Notes under the pieces: model-generated
Database searches by the model: none
Told to the model about the DNA's origin: nothing
Seen by the model: the letters and a program-made list of their open reading frames with translations, nothing else
In this document: positions 34,446-44,499 of the stretch, piece by piece
Numbering within the stretch: position 1 is the first letter of the stretch
How the letters are laid out: each line of letters opens with the position of its first letter
Assembly (NCBI GenBank): GCA_944322625.1
Contig: CALUPN010000002.1
Span: 1-55,033, forward strand
From: Candidatus Gastranaerophilales bacterium
Lineage (GTDB): Bacteria > Cyanobacteriota > Vampirovibrionia > Gastranaerophilales > Gastranaerophilaceae
Length of the DNA: 55,033 nucleotides
Direction of reading: 5' to 3'
Translations under genes and position numbers: made by a program

Positions 34446-35423
34446 TTATTCTAATCTTTCTCTGATATTTTCTCCGGAAATTTCCTGCAATCTTTTATAC
34501 AAACGGATTTCTTCGTCTGTAAGATTTTTAGGAATTTGTATTTCCACAGTTACTATCATATCACCAACTTTATTATTTTGTTCAATTCCGCAGCCGGAAA
34601 GTCGGATTTTTTGTCCGTTTCTTGTTTGCGGCGTAATTTTTAAAGATACATTTCCCCTTAAAGTCGGAACGGTAACATTCCCCCCGAGGACGGCTTCATA
34701 AGGAGTGATAGCAATCGTTTTCAAAATGTTTAAGCCGTCCGTTTTGTAATTTTTAGGTTCTCTGATATGGATTATCAAATACAAATCCCCGTTTCTTCCG
34801 CCGTTTAACCCTTTTTCCCCTTCTTCCGCCAGTCTGATTTTAGATTTGTCTTTAATTCCGGCCGGAATTTTTACACTAAATCTCTTGTAAGTTGATGTTT
34901 CGCCTTTACCTTTGCAATGACTGCACTGTGCGCCGTTAATAAACCTTCTTCCGCCGCATTTGGGGCAGATGTTTGTCTGGAGCATGTTGATAACTTTTGT
35001 TGTACCGCTTACAGCTTCAAAAACAGATATTTCCACATCGGAATAAATATCATCACCTTTTTTCGGCGGTTTTACGTCACGCTCCTTTTTGTGTGAAAAT
35101 AAATCTTCCCATTTAAAGCTAAAGTTTTTAGATGTTTTATTCGGATTTTCAGTCGTTTTATAATTAGTTTTTGTCTCCTGTTTGGAATAGCTGTTTTTAG
35201 CGTAGGAATAAAACCTTCTTGCTTTGTCATAGTCAGCTTTTTTTAAGCTGTCTGACAGGATCTCATAAGCTTCATTGATTTCTTTAAAACGTGCAATAAT
35301 ATCAGGCGTATTTCCTGCAACATCAGGATGCCATTTGCGTGCAAGATGTCTGTATGCGCTCTTGATTTCTTCTGTAGATGAGGACTCCGTAATGTCCAGT
35401 ATTTTATAATAATCTTTCGTCAT
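34446..35423 (-). CDS. DnaJ-like co-chaperone with reduced zinc domain
   Basis: The J domain at residues 1-70 has the HPD motif (32-34) that stimulates DnaK. A variable linker follows, then a shortened zinc region with only two Cys pairs (CPKCGG and CSHCKGKG) instead of the four CxxCxGxG repeats of full DnaJ. Two C-terminal substrate-binding beta domains complete the protein. At 325 residues it lies between DnaJ and CbpA types. No grpE or dnaK is adjacent, so it is probably a second, specialised J-protein. Confidence 0.85.
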   Translation of the reverse strand: MTKDYYKILDITESSSTEEIKSAYRHLARKWHPDVAGNTPDIIARFKEINEAYEILSDSLKKADYDKARRFYSYAKNSYSKQETKTNYKTTENPNKTSKNFSFKWEDLFSHKKERDVKPPKKGDDIYSDVEISVFEAVSGTTKVINMLQTNICPKCGGRRFINGAQCSHCKGKGETSTYKRFSVKIPAGIKDKSKIRLAEEGEKGLNGGRNGDLYLIIHIREPKNYKTDGLNILKTIAITPYEAVLGGNVTVPTLRGNVSLKITPQTRNGQKIRLSGCGIEQNNKVGDMIVTVEIQIPKNLTDEEIRLYKRLQEISGENIRERLE

Positions 35424-35457
35424 ACTTTAGGTTTAATGACCCGATTAAAAAAGTCAA

Positions 35458-35515
35458 GGGGTAAATGAGGGGGGTAAATGAGGGGGGTAAAGAGGGTGGG
35501 TGAATGGGGGTAAAA
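35458..35515. repeat. Tandem GGGGTAAAT repeat cluster
   Basis: Four or five imperfect units of GGGGTAAATGA lie head to tail, with perfect GGGGTAAAT at 35458 and 35471 and variants at 35484 and near 35506. They fall between the dnaJ-like start and the autotransporter promoter region. Confidence 0.75.
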
Positions 35516-35524
35516 TCTTTCCGA

Positions 35525-35544
35525 TGTAACAAAAATGTTACATA
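35525..35544. promoter_or_regulatory. Palindrome ATGTAACA-aaaa-TGTTACAT, candidate operator
   Basis: A perfect 8-bp inverted repeat with a four-base centre, about 70 bases before the autotransporter start and close to its likely promoter. It uses the same half-site as the palindrome at 32428-32444. Confidence 0.45.
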
Positions 35545-35615
35545 TATAACTTATTATTGTGTTTTTGATATGATAAATTTGAGGAATTAAGCAATAGAAT
35601 TTTTGGAGTTGTATA

Positions 35616-38600
35616 ATGAATAAAAAAAGGTTGATTTCTGCACTTTTGGTATGTTGTTGTTTAACTATTTTATCTGTTAAAGCAGATGTAAAAGTAATAG
35701 AAAATCAGACATTTAATGGACAAGGAGATTCGATAAACAATAATGATCCGGGGGTTTTTACTGTAAATCCCGGGGACAGTTTGGAAATAACCAATTCAAC
35801 TTTTATTAATAACCATGGCGGATTAAGTGGTGCTATTCGCAATGAAGGCTCTCTTATAATAAATGACGGCACAGCGGATAGTCATACGACTTTTGAAGGT
35901 AACTATAATGATATACCATCCGGCGGTGGAGGTGCTATTAATAGTTATGTAGCCGGCTCCAGTGTTTATATTGGTGATTATACTTCTTTTAAAGGCAATC
36001 GTTCTGATGCAATAGAAGACGGAGGTCAAGCTGGCGGAGCTATATACATTGGTAATCCTAATGGTGCTGGTACGCCCGTAACAAAGTTAGAGATTGGTGA
36101 TTATGTTGAATTTAATGGAAATACTGCAAATAAAGGCGACTCCTCCATGGGTGGAGCTATATATATAGAAAACACGGATACAGATATTGGCGATAACTTT
36201 AAAGTTATAAATAACACGTCATATAAGTCCGGCGGTGCTATCAATATAAATTGTGCCGCTTCTGGTCAGACTGCTGAAATTGGTAAAAATGCAGAATTTA
36301 CCGGCAATACTTCAACAACCGGCAGCGGTGGAGCTATATTAAACTATGACACTGATTTTACAATCGGAAGCGGTGCAGAATTTACCAATAATAAAGCTGC
36401 AACAAGCGGCGGTGCTATTTCTAATTCCGGTAAATTGACCCTAGAAGGTGCAGAGTTTACCGGCAATTCTGCCGAACGCGGCGGTGCTCTTTATAATGCC
36501 CAAAATGCAACTGCAAATTTAACAAATGTTACAGTAAATGCCGCTGACGATAAAGGTTCTAATGACATCGTAAATGCCGGTACTACAACAACAGCAGGAA
36601 CAAATACTTTTGCAAGTGATATCAAGAATGAAAGCACTGGTAAAATAAATTTTAGCGGTACTAATACAATTGACACAACCTCTAAAGTAACCGGCTCCGG
36701 TGAAATTACCAATGCCGGAACTTTAAATTTAAAAGGTAACGCAGGGGAGTATACCGGGAAATTTTCTCAAACAGATAGCAGCGCGGTGACTAATGTAACA
36801 GGAACATTCTTTAATGGTGAAAATAAAATAGATAAGGGTGCTTTAAATATCGGTTCTGATACTGAAAATGGCAGTTTGACATTAAATACCGACAGTTCAG
36901 TCGCAGGCGCTGTAAATATGCATATCTATGAGGGTTCCAGCTTAACATTAAAAGGTGGAAGTGCAGTATTGGATTCTGCAGATACCTGGGCCGGAACGGT
37001 TGATATGTCAACAGGCACACTTACTCTGAATGGATTAACCAGCAGCGAAATAGGAATTATACAAGCAACCGGCGGAAATCTTGTTATAGCAAACGGTACA
37101 AATTTTTCTGCAAAAGAAGGCAGTTCAATATCTGGTGTAAATACTCAAATAGAAGCCGGCGGAACTTATGCTGTTACCGATGGAAATTCTCTTACAATGG
37201 GTGACAGCAACAAGTGGGAAGGTACAGTCAGCTTGCAAGGCGGAGATTTTACTGTAGATGGTAGAAAAGAAACTACGGGAAATGGAGTATTCACCTCAAA
37301 CGATAATTACAAAGGCAGTCTTAATGTCATTAATAACGGAAATTTAGATATAGCTTCAGGAAGTAACATTGCCGGAGCTGTGACTACAAAAATTGAAACC
37401 GGTTCAACTGTGTCAATAGAAGGCGGTGAAGCCACTCTTAACAGCGGTGATACCTGGGCTGGAAATGTTAATCTTAAAAGCGGTACGCTTACAGTTAATA
37501 ATGTGGAAAATGGTGCAATTAATGCAGCCGGCGGGACTTTAAAGTTAGAGAACCAAAATTTTGTGGTTGGAGAAGGTAGTAAAATAGAGGCTGGAACTAC
37601 TGTAAACATAAACGCAGGTTCGAGTTTGACAGTAGCAGGAGGAGAAGCAACAATCGATTCCGGTGATAAATGGGACGACAGCCTGGTTTTAAACAGCGGA
37701 ACTCTAACTATTGATAACGCAACACAAAATAGCACAATTCAAGCTAATGGCGGGAATTTGAATATAGATGCCGGTTCTGTAAAAATAGGTGCGGAAAGTT
37801 ATATTGATGCCCCTGCAAATTTGGACTTAGGAAGTGGTACAACATTAAATGTCATAGAACAAGGGATTGTTGATTTAAATAATGGTGATACATTAGACGG
37901 CACCGTGACACTGAATGGCGGAACAATTAATTATGGGATAACAAATGCAGATGCTTCCGCCAGCTTGACTGCAAACAATGGTTATTTGAATCTTCTTGAA
38001 AACTCAAACTTAACAATTCAAAATCCAAGTACTATAGCAGATGCTGTTGTAGTAGATATTCAAAAAGGTGCTACTCTAACTTCAGGTACGAGTACAACAT
38101 TAAACCTCAATGGTGGTAAAGATGACGCTTCTCTGAACGACAAGTGGAACGGTACTATCGTTAATGACGGCGGCACAATTAATGCTGATAATATGATAAG
38201 CAGCGGGACTTCTGCTTTAATCCATACCCAGGGACGCAATGGAGTTACAAATATCGATAACTACTCACAAATTCTTCTTGATAGTGATGTAAGTAAAGTA
38301 GAAGGTGGTACCGTTAATGTAACCAATAATTCTACTTTGGGAATGCTAGATGCGTCTAATATGCATTTATGCGATTTGAATGTAGACAGCACATCTAAGT
38401 TTGTATCTTACGATAATGCTTTTGATTTGTACAATTTGAACCATGCAGGTCTGTTAATCGGTCAGAATAACGCTCTTGAAGATTACAATATAAGTCAAAC
38501 AATGAATATTGGAAGCGGTAATGATAACCAAGCAGATTTTACGATTGATGTATATGGTAGGAGTAATGCCACAGACGAGCACGGTTCAGACAGATTTTTT

Positions 38601-39842
38601 GCGGATATTATTAAGAATAATTCTACAAATGGGGAACCTGCTGTTGTAAATATCTCTGACTGGAGTCTTGGCGGCGATATCTTTGGCTGGGACGCTCCGA
38701 TTGATAAGCATATAAATTTAGATCAGATATTTAACTACAATACTCTTGACGGTAATGTAGAATTCAATGTAACGGATAAAGAAGTATTCACTCCGATAGG
38801 CTGGTATAAATTAAATGGAGCTCCAAATTCTCCCGGCGGCATGACTCTTGATTTAACCCGCTTTAATCCACAGGTATACCGCGGTCAGGTAACAACTATT
38901 GCTCAATGGATGAATCAGTTAGCCATTAACGATATGTTGTTCAACCATTCAATGGTGTTACCTAGTTTTAAAGAAGAAGACGGGGGTATAGCCTACGGCG
39001 GTATGATGGCAAACCGTTATGCAGCAATAGATCCACAGTTTGCACCATATCAATATTCAAGAAAAGATGGCGGTTTGTGGTATAAGATGTATGGGACATT
39101 TGAAACATTGCAAATGAGTCAGGGATTAAGCAATGTCGGGAATAACGCATATGGAAGCATAATCGGTGCAGATTTTGGTTTGAAAGAACTCAAGAATGGC
39201 TGGAAATTCATGCCAACTGCTTATATCGGATATAACGGCGCTCACCAGTATTATTCAGGATTAGGCGCATACCAAAACGGCGGACAAGCAGGTTTCTTGG
39301 GAACATGGTATAAGAATAACTTCATAATCGGCGGATTAGTCTATGGAGGTGTTTACCAAAACAGTATGGATATTGCAGGACATACAGATAATACTTTCAA
39401 CTATTTTGCAGGTGCTGCAACAAAAGCTGCATATAACTGGAGATTCCATCGGGATTGGGTATTACAGCCTAATTTACTTTTGGCGTATAATTTCTTCGGC
39501 CAGCAGAATTGGCATTCAGACTTTGGTCAGATGGGTATGATGTCAGGAATATTGAACGGAATAAATTTGGCTCCGGGTTTGAATTTAATCTGGGAGAAGG
39601 AAACTTTCAGTATTTATGCGACATTACAGTATATGTATAACGTAAACGGTGCCGTCGGCGGTCGTGCCGGTAATGTAAGCTTACCTCATCTTGATATGGA
39701 CAGAGGTTATATTCAGTACGGTATAGGTTTCACCAAACGCTTTACGGACAGATTTTCCGGTTATTTCCAGACAGTATTCCGAAATGTAGGCAGAACCGGT
39801 GTCGGCTTCCAGCTCGGATTTAATTGGTTAATCGGAAAGTGA
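35616..39842 (+). CDS. Autotransporter with Pmp-like GGAI repeats
   Basis: A 1408-residue surface protein of the type V secretion class. It has a signal peptide (about 1-23, VKA cleavage). Residues about 60-300 carry repeated GGAI/GGAL and FxGN motifs, as in Chlamydia polymorphic membrane proteins and other beta-helix passengers. A long run of related beta-helix coils follows (patterns GGxxTLNSGDTWxGxVxLxxGTLT). From about 1100 to the end is a 12-strand autotransporter barrel finishing GFQLGFNWLIGK. The passenger would be exposed on the cell, as an adhesin or similar. BamA encoded in this window would insert its barrel. Confidence 0.9.
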   Translation: MNKKRLISALLVCCCLTILSVKADVKVIENQTFNGQGDSINNNDPGVFTVNPGDSLEITNSTFINNHGGLSGAIRNEGSLIINDGTADSHTTFEGNYNDIPSGGGGAINSYVAGSSVYIGDYTSFKGNRSDAIEDGGQAGGAIYIGNPNGAGTPVTKLEIGDYVEFNGNTANKGDSSMGGAIYIENTDTDIGDNFKVINNTSYKSGGAININCAASGQTAEIGKNAEFTGNTSTTGSGGAILNYDTDFTIGSGAEFTNNKAATSGGAISNSGKLTLEGAEFTGNSAERGGALYNAQNATANLTNVTVNAADDKGSNDIVNAGTTTTAGTNTFASDIKNESTGKINFSGTNTIDTTSKVTGSGEITNAGTLNLKGNAGEYTGKFSQTDSSAVTNVTGTFFNGENKIDKGALNIGSDTENGSLTLNTDSSVAGAVNMHIYEGSSLTLKGGSAVLDSADTWAGTVDMSTGTLTLNGLTSSEIGIIQATGGNLVIANGTNFSAKEGSSISGVNTQIEAGGTYAVTDGNSLTMGDSNKWEGTVSLQGGDFTVDGRKETTGNGVFTSNDNYKGSLNVINNGNLDIASGSNIAGAVTTKIETGSTVSIEGGEATLNSGDTWAGNVNLKSGTLTVNNVENGAINAAGGTLKLENQNFVVGEGSKIEAGTTVNINAGSSLTVAGGEATIDSGDKWDDSLVLNSGTLTIDNATQNSTIQANGGNLNIDAGSVKIGAESYIDAPANLDLGSGTTLNVIEQGIVDLNNGDTLDGTVTLNGGTINYGITNADASASLTANNGYLNLLENSNLTIQNPSTIADAVVVDIQKGATLTSGTSTTLNLNGGKDDASLNDKWNGTIVNDGGTINADNMISSGTSALIHTQGRNGVTNIDNYSQILLDSDVSKVEGGTVNVTNNSTLGMLDASNMHLCDLNVDSTSKFVSYDNAFDLYNLNHAGLLIGQNNALEDYNISQTMNIGSGNDNQADFTIDVYGRSNATDEHGSDRFFADIIKNNSTNGEPAVVNISDWSLGGDIFGWDAPIDKHINLDQIFNYNTLDGNVEFNVTDKEVFTPIGWYKLNGAPNSPGGMTLDLTRFNPQVYRGQVTTIAQWMNQLAINDMLFNHSMVLPSFKEEDGGIAYGGMMANRYAAIDPQFAPYQYSRKDGGLWYKMYGTFETLQMSQGLSNVGNNAYGSIIGADFGLKELKNGWKFMPTAYIGYNGAHQYYSGLGAYQNGGQAGFLGTWYKNNFIIGGLVYGGVYQNSMDIAGHTDNTFNYFAGAATKAAYNWRFHRDWVLQPNLLLAYNFFGQQNWHSDFGQMGMMSGILNGINLAPGLNLIWEKETFSIYATLQYMYNVNGAVGGRAGNVSLPHLDMDRGYIQYGIGFTKRFTDRFSGYFQTVFRNVGRTGVGFQLGFNWLIGK

Positions 39843-39864
39843 TATAAATAAGCATGGAGTTTTG

Positions 39865-39905
39865 AAAAAGGGATTTAAGTTTTTAGCTTAAGTCCCTTTT
39901 TATAA
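39865..39905 (+). terminator. Terminator after the autotransporter
   Basis: AAAAGGGAtTTAAG pairs with CTTAAgTCCCTTTT around a short loop, ending in a T run. Confidence 0.8.
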
Positions 39906-39952
39906 TTATATTGTAATAGGAATATAATTAACTGAAATTTTACTTTTTCCTC

Positions 39953-39981
39953 TTGCACAACTTAATTTTTTGTGCTAGTAT
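39953..39981 (+). promoter_or_regulatory. Promoter of the ATP synthase operon
   Basis: TTGCAC (39953-39958), a 17-base spacer, then TAGTAT (39976-39981), 27 bases before the atpB start. Confidence 0.6.
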
Positions 39982-40008
39982 CGACTTGGAAAAGAGAGAG
40001 GTTATTCA

Positions 40009-40707
40009 ATGAGTGAAGGACATTGGATTGTAAATAAAGTAATAGCCGGACATACAATGGCTTTTAATATGGATACACTTATTACTATGTGGGCGGCTAT
40101 GGCGTTTTTGCTCATTGTATCTTTTATTGCAACCAGAAAGCTTACTATTTTCCCGACAAAACTGCAGCTTGCATTTGAAGGGATATTGAGTGCGTTCTGG
40201 GGGCTTGTGGACAGTTTGATGCCAAAAGAGGGCAGAAAGCATGTTCCTCTTATTGCGTCATTATTTTTATTTATTATCACCGCAAACCTGATGGGACAGT
40301 TACCTCTCAGAATGATTGAATTAAAAACAGGAGAAATGGCTTCTCCGACAAACGATATAAACTTAACTGCCGCTTTAGCGATTATTGTTCTTGTTTATTA
40401 TGTCGGCGCAGGGTTTATGAAAAAGAAATTCAAATTCTTCCTGCACGATTTCAGCCCGATGTCGTTCTTTATGGCGATACTGGAAATTATGGATATGATA
40501 ACAAGACCGCTCACGCTGGCTTTACGTTTATTCGGTAATATATTGGCTGGTGAATGTTTAATGACCGCTCTGTTAGGGATTTGCGCATATGTGCTTCCGC
40601 TTCCGGTAATGTTTTTTGAGGTTCTGGTTGCGTGTGTACAGGCACTCGTTTTTGCGCTTCTTACAACGGTTTATATTTCATCTGCAATAGAAGAAGGCGA
40701 ACATTAA
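40009..40707 (+). CDS. atpB: ATP synthase subunit a
   Basis: A 232-residue membrane subunit of the Fo proton channel with five to six helices. The essential arginine is in RPLTLALRLFGNILAGE (about residues 165-181). It is the first gene of an operon in the order a, c, b', b, delta, alpha, gamma. The ribosome site AGAGAGAGG precedes the ATG. No atpI is seen upstream. Confidence 0.96.
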   Translation: MSEGHWIVNKVIAGHTMAFNMDTLITMWAAMAFLLIVSFIATRKLTIFPTKLQLAFEGILSAFWGLVDSLMPKEGRKHVPLIASLFLFIITANLMGQLPLRMIELKTGEMASPTNDINLTAALAIIVLVYYVGAGFMKKKFKFFLHDFSPMSFFMAILEIMDMITRPLTLALRLFGNILAGECLMTALLGICAYVLPLPVMFFEVLVACVQALVFALLTTVYISSAIEEGEH

Positions 40708-40745
40708 TCAATAAGTTTTAATATTAATTGAGAAGGAGATTAAAA

Positions 40746-40988
40746 ATGGAAGAAGTTAAAACAATTTCAGACTTAGCGCAATTAGGCGCAGGTGTTGCAA
40801 TGGGTTTCGGTGCAATCGGTGCCGGTGTTGGTATCGGTATCGCGACTAAAGGTTTCTTGGAATCAATTGCAAGACAGCCTGAAATCTTTGGTAAAGCTCT
40901 CGTATTCTTCATGGTTGGTGCAGCTTTATCAGAAGCTTGTGCAATTTATGCGTTAGTTATCGCTTTGAAACTTGTAGGTATTTGGTAA
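40746..40988 (+). CDS. atpE: ATP synthase subunit c
   Basis: An 80-residue, two-helix proteolipid with the polar loop ARQPE and the ion-binding glutamate in the second helix (ALSEACAIYAL). The first-helix GVGIG has no Gln and the Glu is followed by Ala, so the sodium-binding signature of Na-type c rings is absent and proton use is inferred. The start at 40746 is set by GAAGGAGAT; an earlier in-frame ATG at 40728 would precede that site. Confidence 0.96.
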   Translation: MEEVKTISDLAQLGAGVAMGFGAIGAGVGIGIATKGFLESIARQPEIFGKALVFFMVGAALSEACAIYALVIALKLVGIW

Positions 40989-41003
40989 GAAGAAGTATAA
41001 ATT

Positions 41004-41474
41004 ATGGAATTTAATGCAACATTTTTAGCATCAATAATATCTTTTCTGATATTTGTTTTCTTGATGAATAAAATACTCTATTCTCCTATGGAGAAAATTG
41101 TAAAAGAAAGACAAAAGTTTATTGATGAGAATTTCAATAGTGCTGATGAGAATTATAAAAAAGCAGACGGCTTGGAGCATCAAAGAGAAGAAAAGCTTGT
41201 TGGTGCTAAGAATGAGGCTCGTTCAAAATATAATGATTCCGTAAACGGTTTTAAGGCTCAAAAAGCTGATATTCTGAAACAGGCACAGGATAAGATTAAT
41301 GCAGAGCTTGAAGAAGAATATCAGAAGCTTAATAATATATCAAATGATACAAAAGAAGGCTTAAAAGGCAGAATGACCGATTTAGCTAACGATATTGTCG
41401 AGAAAGTTTTAGGCTACAGAAGCGAAGTTCAAGGTTTTGATAATGATGAAGTAAACAGAATACTTTATCAATAA
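41004..41474 (+). CDS. atpF2: ATP synthase subunit b' (peripheral stalk)
   Basis: A 156-residue protein with an N-terminal membrane helix (FLASIISFLIFVFLMNKILY) and a long charged coiled coil. Its position before a second b-type gene fits subunit b' of the cyanobacterial/photosynthetic type of ATP synthase, in which the peripheral stalk is a b/b' heterodimer. Sixteen bases separate it from atpE. Confidence 0.88.
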   Translation: MEFNATFLASIISFLIFVFLMNKILYSPMEKIVKERQKFIDENFNSADENYKKADGLEHQREEKLVGAKNEARSKYNDSVNGFKAQKADILKQAQDKINAELEEEYQKLNNISNDTKEGLKGRMTDLANDIVEKVLGYRSEVQGFDNDEVNRILYQ

Positions 41475-41493
41475 ACAGGGTAAGAGGTAAATT

Positions 41494-42003
41494 ATGGAAA
41501 GCATAAGATTAATATGGGAATATATAGGCAGAACAAATCTGTTCAACTTTATAATATTTCTTTCTGTATTTATTCTTATCTGGAAAATGGCAAAACTTGG
41601 TGATATGCTTGAAAGGGCAAAACAGAGCGTTATTGACCATATTGAGGATTCAAAATCAAAGAAGGCAGACTCTGAAGAGCATTTAAAACAGATTGAAGAA
41701 ACAGTTTCTCATCTTGGAGAAGAGATTGAAGGTCTGATTAAGAAGTCAGAAGATAATGCTAAATTAGTCGGTGAAAAAATACTTCAAGATGCCGGTAATA
41801 TGGCAGAAGGTATCAGAGACAACGCCAGAAAAGTTGTTGAAAATAAATCGGCGCTTTTAAAGAATGATATTTTGAGAAGAGCATCTCAGGCTTCGATTGA
41901 TGTTGCAAGAAATCATATTATAAACGAGCTAAGAGATAACGATGGTTTGCATCAGAAATTAATTGATGAAAGTATTGAGGCTATTAACGGTATAGAGGGA
42001 TAA
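41494..42003 (+). CDS. atpF: ATP synthase subunit b
   Basis: A 169-residue stalk subunit with a membrane helix near residues 16-33 (LFNFIIFLSVFILIWKMA) and a coiled coil to the end. It follows b' and precedes delta by 15 bases. Confidence 0.92.
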   Translation: MESIRLIWEYIGRTNLFNFIIFLSVFILIWKMAKLGDMLERAKQSVIDHIEDSKSKKADSEEHLKQIEETVSHLGEEIEGLIKKSEDNAKLVGEKILQDAGNMAEGIRDNARKVVENKSALLKNDILRRASQASIDVARNHIINELRDNDGLHQKLIDESIEAINGIEG

Positions 42004-42018
42004 GGGGATTAAATAATA

Positions 42019-42579
42019 ATGGCAGTTGCTTCAAATCATAATTCCGAACTTGTTGCAAGAAGATGGGCTAAGGCTCTTATGGATTTAGCTCAAGAAGACG
42101 GCGGCATTTCAAAAGAAGAAATCTTAAGCAATCTTAATGATATTGCACAAACTATTGAAGGGTCTAAAGAATTATCAGATTTAGTTAATAACCCTTCTGT
42201 CTCTGTCGAAGAAAAGCAGATTGTAATATGCAAACTCTTCCAGAATAGAGTTATGCCGGTTGTTTATAACTTTTTATTCTCTCTGAATTTAAAAAAGAGA
42301 CTAAATATTATCGGTGAAATAGCTCAAGAATTCCGGAAAGAACTGGAAGAAATGAAAAATATCGTTAGAGTAGATGTAACATCGGCAATTGAACTAAACG
42401 ATGAGCGCAAAAACGATATAAGAAACAGAATTGCAGATAAACTCCAAAAAGATGTAATTGTAAATTGGGGTGTAGATAGTGATATAATAGGCGGTCTGGT
42501 ATTAAATATAAATGAAACGATTGTTGATAACAGTATCAGACACAGATTAGAGAATTTAAGTAAAAACATTATAAAATAG
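42019..42579 (+). CDS. atpH: ATP synthase subunit delta
   Basis: A 186-residue OSCP/delta subunit that joins the stalk to the alpha/beta head. It has the N-terminal helical domain (VARRWAKALMDLAQE) and the C-terminal signature GGLVLNINETIVDNSIRHRL. It lies nine bases before atpA. Confidence 0.94.
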   Translation: MAVASNHNSELVARRWAKALMDLAQEDGGISKEEILSNLNDIAQTIEGSKELSDLVNNPSVSVEEKQIVICKLFQNRVMPVVYNFLFSLNLKKRLNIIGEIAQEFRKELEEMKNIVRVDVTSAIELNDERKNDIRNRIADKLQKDVIVNWGVDSDIIGGLVLNINETIVDNSIRHRLENLSKNIIK

Positions 42580-42588
42580 AGGTGGAAA

Positions 42589-44100
42589 ATGGCAGTAATT
42601 AATCCGGATGAAATTAGTTCAATATTAAAAGAGAATATCCGTAATTACGAAGCAAGAGCGGAAGTTTCAAATATCGGAAGCGTTCTTGAAGTAGGTGACG
42701 GTATTACAAGAATTTACGGGCTTAGGAATGTTATGTCAAACGAGCTTGTAGAATTTGAGGATGGAAAAGGTACATTAGGTATTACTCTGAACCTTGAAGA
42801 GGATAACGTAGGTGTTGTAATCTTAGGTGAATATACCTACATTAAGGAAGGTATGACAGTAAAAACAACCGGCCGTATCGCTTCTGTTCCGGTAGGTGAT
42901 GCTTTAATCGGAAGAATTGTAAACCCGACAGGACGCCCGATTGACGGTAAAGGCGAAATTATTGCCGATAAAACAAGACCGATTGAAAGAGTAGCTCCCG
43001 GTATTGTTGCAAGGCGTTCTGTTCACCAGCCTCTTCAAACAGGTTTGACAGCAATTGACGCTTTAACTCCGATAGGAAGAGGACAGAGAGAATTGATTAT
43101 CGGCGACAGACAAACAGGTAAAACTGCTATTGCAATCGATACTATCTTGAACCAGAAGGGCGGAGATGTAATCTGTATTTATGTTGCTATCGGTCAAAAG
43201 GCTTCAACGGTTGCACAGTTAGCTAAAACATTAGAAAAACATGGTGCAATGGATTACTCAATTATTGTAGCAGCTAATGCAAATGAGCCGGCACCTTTAC
43301 AATATATCGCACCGTTTGCAGGTGTTGCGATTGCAGAAGAATTTATGGAACAGGGAAAACATGTTCTTATAGTATATGACGATTTGACTAAGCATGCTCA
43401 AGCTTATCGTGCAATGAGTTTGCTTCTTAAAAGACCGCCTGGACGTGAAGCATATCCTGGTGATGTATTCTATCTTCACTCAAGATTGTTAGAAAGAGCT
43501 GTTAAGCTAAATGACGAACTTGGCGGCGGAAGTATTACAGCACTTCCTATTATTGAAACTCAAGCTGGTGACGTTTCAGCATATATTCCGACAAACGTAA
43601 TCTCAATTACGGACGGTCAGATATTCTTGGAATCAGCACTGTTTAACTCTGGTGTAAGACCGGCAATTAATGCGGGGATTTCGGTTTCACGTGTAGGCGG
43701 TGCGGCTCAGACAAAGGGTATTAAGCAAGTTGCCGGTAAGCTTCGTCTTGATTTGGCTCAATACAGAGAATTGGAAGCGTTTGCTCAATTTGCGTCAGAC
43801 TTAGACCCTGCTACTAAGAAGCAGCTTCTAAGAGGTCAAAAGTTGATGGAAGTTTTGAAACAGCCTCAATATAAACCGCTTACTGTTGCGCAGCAGGTAA
43901 CAATTCTGTTTGCAGTAAACGAAGGTTACTTAGATGAAATCGATAATAAGAAGATTGCAGATTATAAGACAGGCTGGTTTGAATACTTTGAAGCTAATAT
44001 GCCGGATTTAAGCAAGGCTTTGAATGAAGGAGCTAAATTGTCTGATGAAGATATGACAGCTTTAAGAAGCCAGCTTGAAGCATACGGAAAGACTTTATAG
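42589..44100 (+). CDS. atpA: ATP synthase subunit alpha
   Basis: A 503-residue F1 subunit with Walker A GDRQTGKT (about 170-177), the arginine-finger region ([17 protein letters not shown]) and [16 protein letters not shown]. Length and motifs are standard. The ribosome site is GAGGTGG. It is followed by two genes not usually found in ATP synthase operons and then atpG. The beta and epsilon genes are missing from the window. Confidence 0.97.
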   Translation: MAVINPDEISSILKENIRNYEARAEVSNIGSVLEVGDGITRIYGLRNVMSNELVEFEDGKGTLGITLNLEEDNVGVVILGEYTYIKEGMTVKTTGRIASVPVGDALIGRIVNPTGRPIDGKGEIIADKTRPIERVAPGIVARRSVHQPLQTGLTAIDALTPIGRGQRELIIGDRQTGKTAIAIDTILNQKGGDVICIYVAIGQKASTVAQLAKTLEKHGAMDYSIIVAANANEPAPLQYIAPFAGVAIAEEFMEQGKHVLIVYDDLTKHAQAYRAMSLLLKRPPGREAYPGDVFYLHSRLLERAVKLNDELGGGSITALPIIETQAGDVSAYIPTNVISITDGQIFLESALFNSGVRPAINAGISVSRVGGAAQTKGIKQVAGKLRLDLAQYRELEAFAQFASDLDPATKKQLLRGQKLMEVLKQPQYKPLTVAQQVTILFAVNEGYLDEIDNKKIADYKTGWFEYFEANMPDLSKALNEGAKLSDEDMTALRSQLEAYGKTL

Positions 44101-44114
44101 TAAGGAGTGTATTT

Positions 44115-44468
44115 ATGAAATGCTATAATCACCATGACAGAGACGCTTTTGCAGTATGCAAAGCCTGTGGGAAGGCTTTATGCCTTGAATGCGCCGAAGA
44201 ATATAAAGACTTTTATATTTGCAAAGACTCTCCGTCTTGCAGGCATGTTGCTGATGTAGAGTATGTAAATTATTTTAAGGATAATTCAGAAGGTGCATGG
44301 ATGTTTAATAGAATTGCATTTATGCTTATTGGTGCTTTTCTGTTCATCTACGTGATTGTAAAATCATTCATGTTCTTTATGATACCATGTCCGCTTTTAG
44401 AGACTGTATTGTTAATATTGCTTGCAATACTTCTTATAAAAAAGGGTATGGATATGAAGTTAAAATAA
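44115..44468 (+). CDS. Small membrane protein with B-box-like zinc finger
   Basis: A 117-residue protein. Residues 3-42 hold C3, H6/H7, CKAC, CLEC and later Cys and His residues (CYNHHDRDAFAVCKACGKAL), typical of B-box-like zinc ribbons in bacterial membrane proteins. Two hydrophobic helices follow (about 65-85 and 93-110). It sits 14 bases after atpA with ribosome site AAGGAG, so it is part of the operon. A role in ATP synthase assembly is possible but only inferred from position. Confidence 0.7.
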   Translation: MKCYNHHDRDAFAVCKACGKALCLECAEEYKDFYICKDSPSCRHVADVEYVNYFKDNSEGAWMFNRIAFMLIGAFLFIYVIVKSFMFFMIPCPLLETVLLILLAILLIKKGMDMKLK

Positions 44469-44499
44469 ATAACTTTCTTTTGCACAATGAAAATAAAAA

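Noticed and set aside
37307-37735. 142-codon antisense frame inside the autotransporter
   Set aside because: Low-complexity shadow of the repetitive passenger; no ribosome site and no protein-like composition.
40746-40988. Sodium-driven ATP synthase
   Set aside because: The c subunit lacks the Gln in helix 1 and the Ser/Thr after the key Glu that define sodium binding.
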